A DNA stretch of 20,157 bases from the NCBI GenBank assembly GCA_900556295.1, contig USOK01000004.1:1-20157 (forward strand), read 5' to 3'. Origin of the DNA: an uncultured bacterium. Lineage in GTDB: Bacteria; Cyanobacteriota; Vampirovibrionia; Gastranaerophilales; Gastranaerophilaceae. The notes under the pieces were generated by a model. That model ran no database searches and was not told the origin of the DNA. It saw only the letters and a program-made list of their open reading frames with translations. A program made the position numbers and the translations under genes. Of this stretch, positions 7,977 through 14,294 are shown one piece after another (positions within the stretch are counted from its first letter, which is position 1; each line of letters starts with the position of its first letter).

Positions 7977-9569
7977 ATGGCAATACCGAATTTAAATATA
8001 CAGATTAAACCAAATCAAACCCTAAAAGATTTTAGTTATAAACAAAAGTTTGTAAAAGGACTTGCAAGCCGTTCTATTGCGCCTGTAATTCTTTTAGAAG
8101 CTTTTGTTGAAGCTGGTAGAACTTACCAAGCATACCAAAGAGGCGGATTTACTGAAGCCAGAGAACGTTTGACTGAAGAAATGACGGGTGCATTTTGTTG
8201 GTTTGGAGCTGTCCCGGGGTTCAGTTGGCTTATTGATAAATATATTGGTAAAAAACTTTATAAATTACCCGAAACGGACTTTGACACAGGAAAAGATGCA
8301 GTTAGAGACCCGTTTAGAAACTATATGAAAAAGTTTAAAAATCAGCTTAAGTTTGATCCTAAAAAGGCGGAAAAAGTTATTGCTGGTTATAAATTTGGCA
8401 AGGTAATGGCAAGTATTTTGTTTGCAAACGCTCTTGTTGGCTTTGTCTTGCCAAAAACTAACCAAGCTATAACAAAACACATTTTGAAAAAACGACAGGC
8501 TGAAAAAACTGCTCAAAAACAAGATAATAACACTCAAAATACAAATGCACCACAATATACGATGGACAAATTTTTGAAACAAGACAAAAATGTTCCATTT
8601 GGGGCTGTGTCTCCGCAAACATTGATGTCATTGGCTTACAGTTTTGAAAACAATCCTAAATATGGATTAATTTCAACAGATGCCGGGGTTTGGGTTGGTA
8701 GAGGTGTTTCAGCTAGAAACAGCCATGAAAGAACCGAAGTTTTGTTTAGAGATATTTCTTCAAGCTATTTCTACATGTTCAATATGCCTGTAGTTGCTTA
8801 TTTGTTGAACAAAATGCAAACCGGACAAGGAACAAGACTTGATCCAATCGCTACACAACAGGTTACCGATTTAATGCAGGATGTTTTGAAAGCTAACAAT
8901 AATAAAATGTCTGTAGATGATTTCAGAACAGCAATGCTTGGAAACTCTGATAATGCAGCTTTCATGACCCCAAAAGTTAAACAAGCTATAAGAGAAGGCA
9001 ATGGCGTTGTTGAGTTAAGTAAATTTACAGAATTGCTTGCGGATGTGAAAGCTAAATATCCTCAAGTTGATGTTGAAAAATTGAAAAAGACAGCAAAAGG
9101 TATGTCTGAACTTCAACCAAAACTTGATGGCAAAGCGATTATTACAGACAAACAAATTGAAAATATATTTACTGATGGCGCAGTGAATATTCCAGATTTC
9201 TTGAAAAATGTATTCAGATGTTCAACTTCTGATCAAAACTTGTTTACAGGTAAAATTTCTGAACCTGTATTTGATCAAGATTTGAGATTTATTCACAAAG
9301 ATACTTTCATCAAAAAACAGCATGAAATGGAATCCTACATTAAATCAGTTATTAAAAAAGCTAAAAATGGTGAAATAACAAAAGAACTTCTTGAAAAAGC
9401 ACGCAAAGAAAACTTTGGTAAAAATGCTCTCAACTGGGGAATTGGTTTTGCAATTTCCGCAGCTTTCTTGTCGACATTTATTCCAAAAATTCAGTACTGG
9501 ATTACAAGAAAAGCTACCGGCTCAAATGCATTCCCTGGAACTGCCGAGTATGCTGATGAAAAGAAGTAG
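7977..9569 (+). CDS. Membrane-associated protein of unknown function, 530 aa
   Basis: No named family is recognised. The N-terminus MAIPNLNIQIKPNQTLKDFS lacks a signal peptide. Hydrophobic stretches occur near residues 32-43 (SIAPVILLEAF), 70-86 (around GAFCWFGAVPGFSWLI), 138-158 (KVMASILFANALVGFVL) and 486-509 (NWGIGFAISAAFLSTFIPK). A charged, Gln/Asn-rich linker lies near 170-195 and a large soluble middle part (about 200-480) is rich in Lys and polar residues. The ribosome binding site is weak: AGGA at 7961-7964 lies 12 nt away. It is divergent from the other membrane protein, and both look lineage-specific. Function unknown. Confidence 0.75.
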   Translation: MAIPNLNIQIKPNQTLKDFSYKQKFVKGLASRSIAPVILLEAFVEAGRTYQAYQRGGFTEARERLTEEMTGAFCWFGAVPGFSWLIDKYIGKKLYKLPETDFDTGKDAVRDPFRNYMKKFKNQLKFDPKKAEKVIAGYKFGKVMASILFANALVGFVLPKTNQAITKHILKKRQAEKTAQKQDNNTQNTNAPQYTMDKFLKQDKNVPFGAVSPQTLMSLAYSFENNPKYGLISTDAGVWVGRGVSARNSHERTEVLFRDISSSYFYMFNMPVVAYLLNKMQTGQGTRLDPIATQQVTDLMQDVLKANNNKMSVDDFRTAMLGNSDNAAFMTPKVKQAIREGNGVVELSKFTELLADVKAKYPQVDVEKLKKTAKGMSELQPKLDGKAIITDKQIENIFTDGAVNIPDFLKNVFRCSTSDQNLFTGKISEPVFDQDLRFIHKDTFIKKQHEMESYIKSVIKKAKNGEITKELLEKARKENFGKNALNWGIGFAISAAFLSTFIPKIQYWITRKATGSNAFPGTAEYADEKK

Positions 9570-9621
9570 TATTTCAATCTGAATTTTGTGGCTTCTAATT
9601 TTAACATCTTTTTAATATTTC

Positions 9622-9649
9622 TTGCGTAAAAATTACTTGTAAATATACT
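9622..9649 (+). promoter_or_regulatory. Sigma-70-type promoter of the radical SAM gene
   Basis: TTGCGT (9622-9627) and TATACT (9644-9649) are separated by 16 nt, placing a transcription start near 9656, about 30 nt before ATG 9687. The -10 box matches five of six consensus bases; the -35 box matches only its first half. Confidence 0.45.
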
Positions 9650-9686
9650 TTGAGCATGCAATAATTTAATTATTGAAAGGCTAGTC

Positions 9687-10328
9687 ATGTCAAATATTTT
9701 AGTATATTTACTCGATGGAAAAATTTATATTAATTTAACCAACAGATGCACAAATGACTGTATTTTTTGCCTTAGAAAAGACAAAGACGATGTTGTCGGT
9801 CAAACTTTGTGGTTGGACGATGAGAATTCAACTGCCGACGATGTTATAAAACAGTTTGAATTGAAACGAAATGAATTGCTTACAACTCACAATTTACCAT
9901 TCACAGAAGCTATTTTCTGTGGGTATGGTGAGCCAATGTTGAAGTTTGACATTTTGAAACAAGTTGCAAAATATATTAAAGACAAATACCCCAAAGCTAA
10001 GGTAAGAGTGAATACTAACGGACATGCTAATTATGTGTATAAAAAGAATGTTGTACCGGAATGCAAGGGACTTATTGATGAGTTTTCAGTAAGTTTGAAC
10101 GGCTCAACAAAAGAAGAATATGACGAACTTTCACAACCAAAGTTTGCAGAAGCTTATGATGAAGTTAAAAAATTTATAAGAGCTTGCTCTGACGAGGGAA
10201 TTTTGGTTGTTGCAAGTGTTGTTGAAGGGTATAAAGGTAGACATTTAAATTTGTCAAAATGCGAGGAAATTGCAAATGGTTTAGGCGCAAAGTTCCGTGT
10301 GAGAGAGTGGATTAAAAACGGGTACTAA
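9687..10328 (+). CDS. Radical SAM protein, TatD-associated type
   Basis: The product is 213 aa with the radical SAM cluster motif C21-x3-C25-x2-C28 (CTNDCIFC) placed directly after INLTNR, which binds the [4Fe-4S] cluster and S-adenosylmethionine. GYGEP (79-83) is the family's GGEP-type SAM-amine motif and RVNTNGH (107-113) the following strand. The short length and the NLTNRCTNxCxFC pattern match the TatD-linked radical SAM subfamily; TatD itself is not in this window. GAAAGG (9675-9680) is 6 nt before the start, and a plausible promoter lies upstream. The substrate of this subfamily is not established. Confidence 0.82.
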   Translation: MSNILVYLLDGKIYINLTNRCTNDCIFCLRKDKDDVVGQTLWLDDENSTADDVIKQFELKRNELLTTHNLPFTEAIFCGYGEPMLKFDILKQVAKYIKDKYPKAKVRVNTNGHANYVYKKNVVPECKGLIDEFSVSLNGSTKEEYDELSQPKFAEAYDEVKKFIRACSDEGILVVASVVEGYKGRHLNLSKCEEIANGLGAKFRVREWIKNGY

Positions 10329-10348
10329 AATAAATTAAGGAGTAAATT

Positions 10349-10681
10349 ATGCAAGTACAAGCTATCTCAAATCAAAATTTTCAAGGGTCTGTTGCTTTCT
10401 CAAAAAATGTTAATCCAAAATTAATTGGTTATTTGTCAGAAGTTTCTGAAAAGGCGGGAATTGCTTCTAAAAAATATGATTTGCAGTTCAAAAACATTGA
10501 TAACGAACGTTTTTTGTCTATTGAGGCGATTAATCAGGCAGATGTCTCTAAAAAATATACAGTGCTGGTGCATAAGTTTTTACAGAAAAAAGATATTCTA
10601 TGTTCAGCAATAAAAGATGCGATGAATAATTTTGAAAAGTCGCAATCTTTACCACAAAAGAATTTAAACAAAGTAATCTAA
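10349..10681 (+). CDS. Small hypothetical protein with lineage N-terminal motif
   Basis: The 110-aa soluble product is not recognised. It begins MQVQAISNQNFQGSVAFSKN, carrying the NQ(x)(S/N)F-type motif near the N-terminus, followed by an alpha/beta-looking domain (LIGYLSEVSEKAG, YDLQFKNID, FLSIEAINQ, KYTVLVHKFLQ) and a polar C-terminal tail. It has a strong AAGGAG (10337-10342) 6 nt before ATG. It lies 20 nt after the radical SAM gene and 33 nt before the acetate-CoA ligase gene, so it may share a transcript with either or both. Confidence 0.7.
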   Translation: MQVQAISNQNFQGSVAFSKNVNPKLIGYLSEVSEKAGIASKKYDLQFKNIDNERFLSIEAINQADVSKKYTVLVHKFLQKKDILCSAIKDAMNNFEKSQSLPQKNLNKVI

Positions 10682-10714
10682 AATATGGTTTAAAACTAAA
10701 AGAAAGGAAAAAAC

Positions 10715-12874
10715 ATGAACATTTTAGACAAAATCATGAAACCAAAATCAATTGCGGTTATTGGTGCGTCAACAAAAGAACACACTATCGGTTCTGATAT
10801 CATGAAAAGATTGCAGGAATACAATTTCAACGGAAAAATTTATCCTGTAAACCCAAAAGGTGGAGTTATTGAAGGACTTCAAGCATACACTTCTGTTTTG
10901 GAAGTTCCAGGTGAAGTAGACTTAGCTATCATCGTTGTTAATGCTAAATTTGTATTATCAACAATTGATCAATGTCACGAAAAAGGTATCAAAGGTCTTT
11001 GTATCATCACTGCCGGCTTCAAAGAAACAGGTAAAGAAGGTGCTGAAGTTGAAAAACAATTAGTAGAAAAAATTAAAGAATACGGCATGAGATGTGTTGG
11101 TCCTAACTGCTTAGGTGTTGTAAACACTCACCCTGACGTTAGAATGGATGGTTGCTTTGCAGAATCTCTTCCTGAACGTGGAAACATCGGTTTCGTATCT
11201 CAATCAGGTGCATTAGGTGGCGGTATTTTGAACATTTTGAAAGACCTTAACCTAGGTTTTGCACAATTCATTTCAATCGGTAACCAAGCTGATGTAAACG
11301 CAGAAACAGCTCTTGAATACTGGGAAAATGATGAAGATGTTAAACAAATTTTGTTATACATGGAATCAATTCAAGATCCTGCTAATTTCAGAAAATTAGC
11401 TACAAGAATTACAAAGAAAAAACCTATCTTGGCTTTGAAATCTGGAAGATCTGCTGCTGGTGCTTCTGCTGCATCATCACACACAGGTTCATTGGCTGGT
11501 GCTGATAAAGCTGCAGCTGCATTGTTGCACCAATCAGGCATTATCAGAGAATTTTCTTTGAAAAACTTGTTTGCAACTGCAAAAGTATTCTCAACTTGCC
11601 CTATTCCAAAAGGTGACAGAGTTGCTATTATCACAAACTCAGGTGGCCCTGGTATCATGGCGACAGATGCTGTTTGTGAATACGGTATGCAAATGGCAAA
11701 ATTAACAGATGCTACAAAAGACAAATTAAGAAGCTTCTTACCATCTGCTGCATCAGTTAAAAACCCTGTTGATATGATTGCTTCTGCTCCAATCGAACAC
11801 TACAAGCAAACATTAGAAACAGTTATCGCTGACGAAAACGTTGATATGATTATTACAATCTATCTTCCATTCTTAGGCTTGAAAGATATTGATGTTGCAA
11901 AAGCATTGATGGAAATTAAAGCTGAACACCCTGAAAAACCTGTTATCGGTGTATTCATGACCAAGAGCGAATTCTTTACAAAACTTTCTGACATGGAAGT
12001 TAACATGCCATTCTTTATGTATGCAGAAGAAGCTGCTGACGGCTTGAACAGATTGAACGAACAAAGACTTTGGATTGAAAAACCAGAAGGAAAAGTTCCT
12101 TGCTATTCAGATGTTGACAAAGCAAAAGTTGACAGCATTATCAAAAATGCATTGAAAGAAAACAGAGCTCAATTGACAACTCTTGAATCAATCGATGTAT
12201 TGCAAGCATACGGAATCAGAGCTTGTAAATATGGCTTGGCAACAAACGAAGAAGAAGTTGTTAGCCTAGGTAACTCAATCGGCTACCCTGTTGTTATGAA
12301 AATGACTTCAAAAACAACATCTCACAAAACAGATGTTGGCGGTGTTGTTGTAAACATCAAATCAGAAGAACAATTGAGAAAAGAATACAAAGGACTTCTT
12401 GAAAGATTGGAAGCAAAAGGCTTGTTAGAAGGTCTTGAAGGCGTAATTATTCAAGAAATGGTAAAAGGTTCTCGTGAAATGGTTTGCGGTATCGCAACAG
12501 ATCCTCAATACGGTCCTATGATGATGTTCGGTTTAGGCGGTGTATTCGTAGAAGTTATGAAAGACGTAACTTTCAGAATTGCTCCGTTGACTGATACAGA
12601 CGCTATGGATATGATTAAATCAGTTAAGGCTTACAAACTTCTTGAAGGCGCAAGAGGAACAAAACCTGCTCAAATCGATCAAATCCAAGAAACATTGTTG
12701 AGATTATCTCAATTAGTAAACGACTACAAATTCATCGATGAATTAGATATTAACCCATTGTTAATTTCTGAAACAACAGGTGAAGGAATTGCCGTTGATG
12801 GTCGTATTAAAGTTAGATTAGAAGAAGCAAAAAAAGCTCTAGCTTGCAATTGTGAAGCTTGCTCTTGCTGCTAA
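10715..12874 (+). CDS. acd: Acetate--CoA ligase (ADP-forming), fused alpha and beta subunits
   Basis: It converts acyl-CoA (typically acetyl-CoA) + ADP + Pi to the acid + CoA + ATP, an energy-conserving step of fermentation. Domain order in the 719 aa: CoA-binding Rossmann domain (about 7-135; IAVIGAS at 13-19), two succinyl-CoA-ligase-like domains (about 150-450) with the phospho-acceptor H256 in SSHTGSLAG and a second small-residue turn at TNSGGPG (307-313), then an ATP-grasp domain (about 480-710) with SHKTDVGG containing H537, equivalent to the beta-subunit histidine of archaeal enzymes, and DELDINPL (675-682). The protein ends in CNCEACSCC (711-719), five cysteines in nine residues, not a usual feature of the family. 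Codon use is more biased than in its neighbours, as in highly expressed genes. AAAGGA (10703-10708) precedes the start. Acid specificity is inferred. Confidence 0.92.
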   Translation: MNILDKIMKPKSIAVIGASTKEHTIGSDIMKRLQEYNFNGKIYPVNPKGGVIEGLQAYTSVLEVPGEVDLAIIVVNAKFVLSTIDQCHEKGIKGLCIITAGFKETGKEGAEVEKQLVEKIKEYGMRCVGPNCLGVVNTHPDVRMDGCFAESLPERGNIGFVSQSGALGGGILNILKDLNLGFAQFISIGNQADVNAETALEYWENDEDVKQILLYMESIQDPANFRKLATRITKKKPILALKSGRSAAGASAASSHTGSLAGADKAAAALLHQSGIIREFSLKNLFATAKVFSTCPIPKGDRVAIITNSGGPGIMATDAVCEYGMQMAKLTDATKDKLRSFLPSAASVKNPVDMIASAPIEHYKQTLETVIADENVDMIITIYLPFLGLKDIDVAKALMEIKAEHPEKPVIGVFMTKSEFFTKLSDMEVNMPFFMYAEEAADGLNRLNEQRLWIEKPEGKVPCYSDVDKAKVDSIIKNALKENRAQLTTLESIDVLQAYGIRACKYGLATNEEEVVSLGNSIGYPVVMKMTSKTTSHKTDVGGVVVNIKSEEQLRKEYKGLLERLEAKGLLEGLEGVIIQEMVKGSREMVCGIATDPQYGPMMMFGLGGVFVEVMKDVTFRIAPLTDTDAMDMIKSVKAYKLLEGARGTKPAQIDQIQETLLRLSQLVNDYKFIDELDINPLLISETTGEGIAVDGRIKVRLEEAKKALACNCEACSCC

Positions 12875-12886
12875 TCAAATTTGATT
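12873..12886. repeat. Perfect 14-nt palindrome overlapping the acd stop codon
   Basis: AATCAAATTTGATT reads the same on both strands. Its core TCAAATTTGA (12875-12884) recurs at 13001-13010, exactly 126 nt further on, inside a second perfect palindrome. The two copies flank the terminator at the host/phage junction. Confidence 0.5.
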
Positions 12887-12900
12887 TTGATAGATTAATT

Positions 12901-12938
12901 AAAACCGATATCTTCAAATGAGGGTATCGGTTTTTTTT
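12901..12938 (+). terminator. Intrinsic terminator of acd
   Basis: AAAACCGATA (12901-12910) and TATCGGTTTT (12925-12934) form a 10-bp stem around a 14-nt loop, followed by an uninterrupted T run. It ends the acd transcript and separates host-type genes from the phage-type genes. Confidence 0.88.
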
Positions 12939-12952
12939 ATTGTTGTGTTTAT

Positions 12953-12983
12953 CCCATGAATTCATGGACATGCGTGCATGGGG
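12953..12983. repeat. Nested palindrome cluster at the host/prophage junction
   Basis: CCATGAATTCATGG (12954-12967) is a perfect palindrome and is followed 1 nt later by CATGC-GT-GCATG (12969-12980). The outer CCCATG (12953-12958) and CATGGG (12977-12982) can pair around both. It could be a protein-binding site, a recombination site or a cruciform; the sequence alone does not decide. Confidence 0.45.
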
Positions 12984-12998
12984 GCTTAATCGTGGACT

Positions 12999-13025
12999 TT
13001 TCAAATTTGAAATATCAGTTATACT
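12999..13025 (+). promoter_or_regulatory. Palindromic operator-like site with -10-like box
   Basis: TTTCAAATTTGAAA (12999-13012) is a perfect 14-nt palindrome lying where a -35 box would overlap, 7 nt before TATACT (13020-13025), a good -10 match. This is the arrangement of an operator over a phage promoter that would drive the genes from 13091. A recognisable -35 box is lacking, so the promoter is tentative. Confidence 0.4.
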
Positions 13026-13090
13026 AAAAATGTGGTTAAGGTTCACGCCCTCAGATGGCAAAACCGTTTATCACTCAAGGAGATTGCAGT

Positions 13091-13471
13091 ATGGGATATA
13101 TTCATTGCTGTGGGGCTTTGCATAAGACTAGGACTTTTCGTCTTGTTCCGCAGGAAAACTTTTTGTTGTGCGAGCTGGATTTTCTCTCAAAATGTCCGGT
13201 ATGTGGGCATACGGTTGTACAGCTTACGAGAATTGATGAGGCGGATAATATTTCTGTCGTGAGAAAAATTAATAAAAAAGCAAGAATATTTTTTGAAAAA
13301 CTGAAAGATTCTGTGCTATATGAAATTCGTCCGACTAAATATAATGTTGCAAAATATGGACGATTTTATTTGAATTATAACGAGTTCGGGGTCAAGAAAA
13401 GATGTTATTCAAATCTTAGAACATTAAAAATTGGACTTGCTGAAAATAAATTTTTGAAAACTAATCCTTAA
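13091..13471 (+). CDS. Small cysteine-rich (zinc-ribbon-like) phage protein
   Basis: The product is 126 aa from ATG 13091, chosen because AAGGAG (13077-13082) precedes it by 8 nt; an in-frame ATG at 13055 lacks such a site. Cysteines at 6, 7, 27, 35 and 38 include CPVCGH (35-40), a knuckle typical of zinc ribbons, with CELDF upstream as a possible partner. The C-terminal half is basic and Tyr-rich (KYNVAKYGRFYLNYNEFG). It is the first gene after the acd terminator and the junction palindromes, on the same strand as the phage genes. No named family is recognised; nucleic-acid or protein binding through zinc is only inferred. Confidence 0.65.
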   Translation: MGYIHCCGALHKTRTFRLVPQENFLLCELDFLSKCPVCGHTVVQLTRIDEADNISVVRKINKKARIFFEKLKDSVLYEIRPTKYNVAKYGRFYLNYNEFGVKKRCYSNLRTLKIGLAENKFLKTNP

Positions 13472-13489
13472 ATTATCTTACTCTCTGGG

Positions 13490-13514
13490 GCGGTTTTCCC
13501 GCTCTAATTTTTTT
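13490..13514 (+). terminator. Short candidate terminator
   Basis: GCGG (13490-13493), loop TTTTC, CCGC (13499-13502), then TCTAATTTTTTTT. The stem is only 4 G:C pairs, so termination may be partial. It lies between the cysteine-rich gene and the LuxR-type gene. Confidence 0.4.
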
Positions 13515-13590
13515 AGTGGAAATATTATGAATGAATTAAAATTAGTTTTTTATATGCTTAGTATAACGAAGGAATAAAGGAATTAAGAAT

Positions 13591-13845
13591 ATGAAACTCT
13601 CTCCAAGAGAAGTAGAAGTAATAACTTTGGTAGCGCTTGGTTATTCTGATAAAGAAATTGGAGTAACCTTAAAAATAACTTATGGAACGGTAAGAAATCA
13701 TATTGATAAAGTTATTTTGAAATTACAGGCACAAAATAGAACACATGCAGTAATGATTTACAAGTTTATAAATAGAGATTGGTTAGAGGAGTATTATGAA
13801 GAGAATAATCATACACTGGACAGCAGGAACGTATTATCCAACTGA
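13591..13845 (+). CDS. Stand-alone LuxR-type helix-turn-helix protein
   Basis: The 84-aa product is almost entirely a LuxR/GerE DNA-binding domain: LSPREVEVITLVALGYSDKE (3-22), IGVTLKITYGTVRNHIDKVI (23-42), then LKLQAQNRTHAV (43-54). The SPRE-x-EV-x-x-L start, the SDKEI segment and the recognition helix TVRNHIDKVILKL are intact. There is no receiver or ligand domain, so it would act by itself or with another factor, perhaps as a late-gene regulator. AAAGGA (13577-13582) lies 8 nt before the start. Its last 50 nt overlap the amidase gene in another frame, so the two are tightly coupled. A sigma-region-4-like role is an alternative. Confidence 0.75.
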   Translation: MKLSPREVEVITLVALGYSDKEIGVTLKITYGTVRNHIDKVILKLQAQNRTHAVMIYKFINRDWLEEYYEENNHTLDSRNVLSN

Positions 13846-14293
13846 TTATGAAAAAGAGCATTATCACTTTTTAATTGACAAGGATGGTAATATTCATAAC
13901 GGTATATTTAGACCTGAAGCTAATGAAATTTGTCGTACTGGGAAATATGCGCAGCATACAGGTGGTGGAAATACTGGTAGTATAGGTGTTGCTATTTGTG
14001 GGATGGCAGGGTTTCGGAGTCCAAAATTAGTGGGGAAATATCCGTTTTTGCAAAAGCAGTTTGAAAGGACTATGGAGTTTTGTGCTGAACTTTGTACAAA
14101 ATATAAAATTGAAACTACTCCGCAAACAGTATTGACGCATTATGAATTTGGACTTCAACATCCACAAACAACTTCTGCCGGAAAGATTGATATCGCTTAT
14201 ATTCCACCTTATCCGTGGGTAAAGAAAGAGGATGTCGGAAGTTTCATTAGAGCAAAAGTAAAGTGGTACGAATTGAAAAAATATGGGGGATAA
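13796..14293 (+). CDS. N-acetylmuramoyl-L-alanine amidase (phage endolysin, Amidase_2/PGRP fold)
   Basis: It cuts the amide bond between N-acetylmuramic acid and L-alanine of peptidoglycan and is probably the phage lysin. In 165 aa: RIIIHWTAG gives zinc ligand H7, HYHFLIDKDGNI (22-33) is the conserved strand pair after it, QHTGGGNTGSIGVAICGM (53-70) is the core motif, H115 in LTHYEF is the second ligand and D132 in GKIDIAY the probable third. There is no signal peptide, so a holin or other release route is needed; none is visible in the window. GAGGAG (13786-13791) precedes the start inside the LuxR-type gene, and the stop lies one base before the preferred start of the next gene. Confidence 0.85.
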   Translation: MKRIIIHWTAGTYYPTDYEKEHYHFLIDKDGNIHNGIFRPEANEICRTGKYAQHTGGGNTGSIGVAICGMAGFRSPKLVGKYPFLQKQFERTMEFCAELCTKYKIETTPQTVLTHYEFGLQHPQTTSAGKIDIAYIPPYPWVKKEDVGSFIRAKVKWYELKKYGG

Positions 14294-14294
14294 A

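Noticed and set aside
13007..13025. TTGAAA (13007) as the -35 box for TATACT (13020)
   Set aside because: The spacer would be only 7 nt, far too short for a sigma-70 promoter.
13527..13577. 16-codon frame MNELKLVFYMLSITKE before the LuxR-type gene, as a leader peptide
   Set aside because: It has only a weak GGA before it and no attenuator hairpin follows; too little to support translation.
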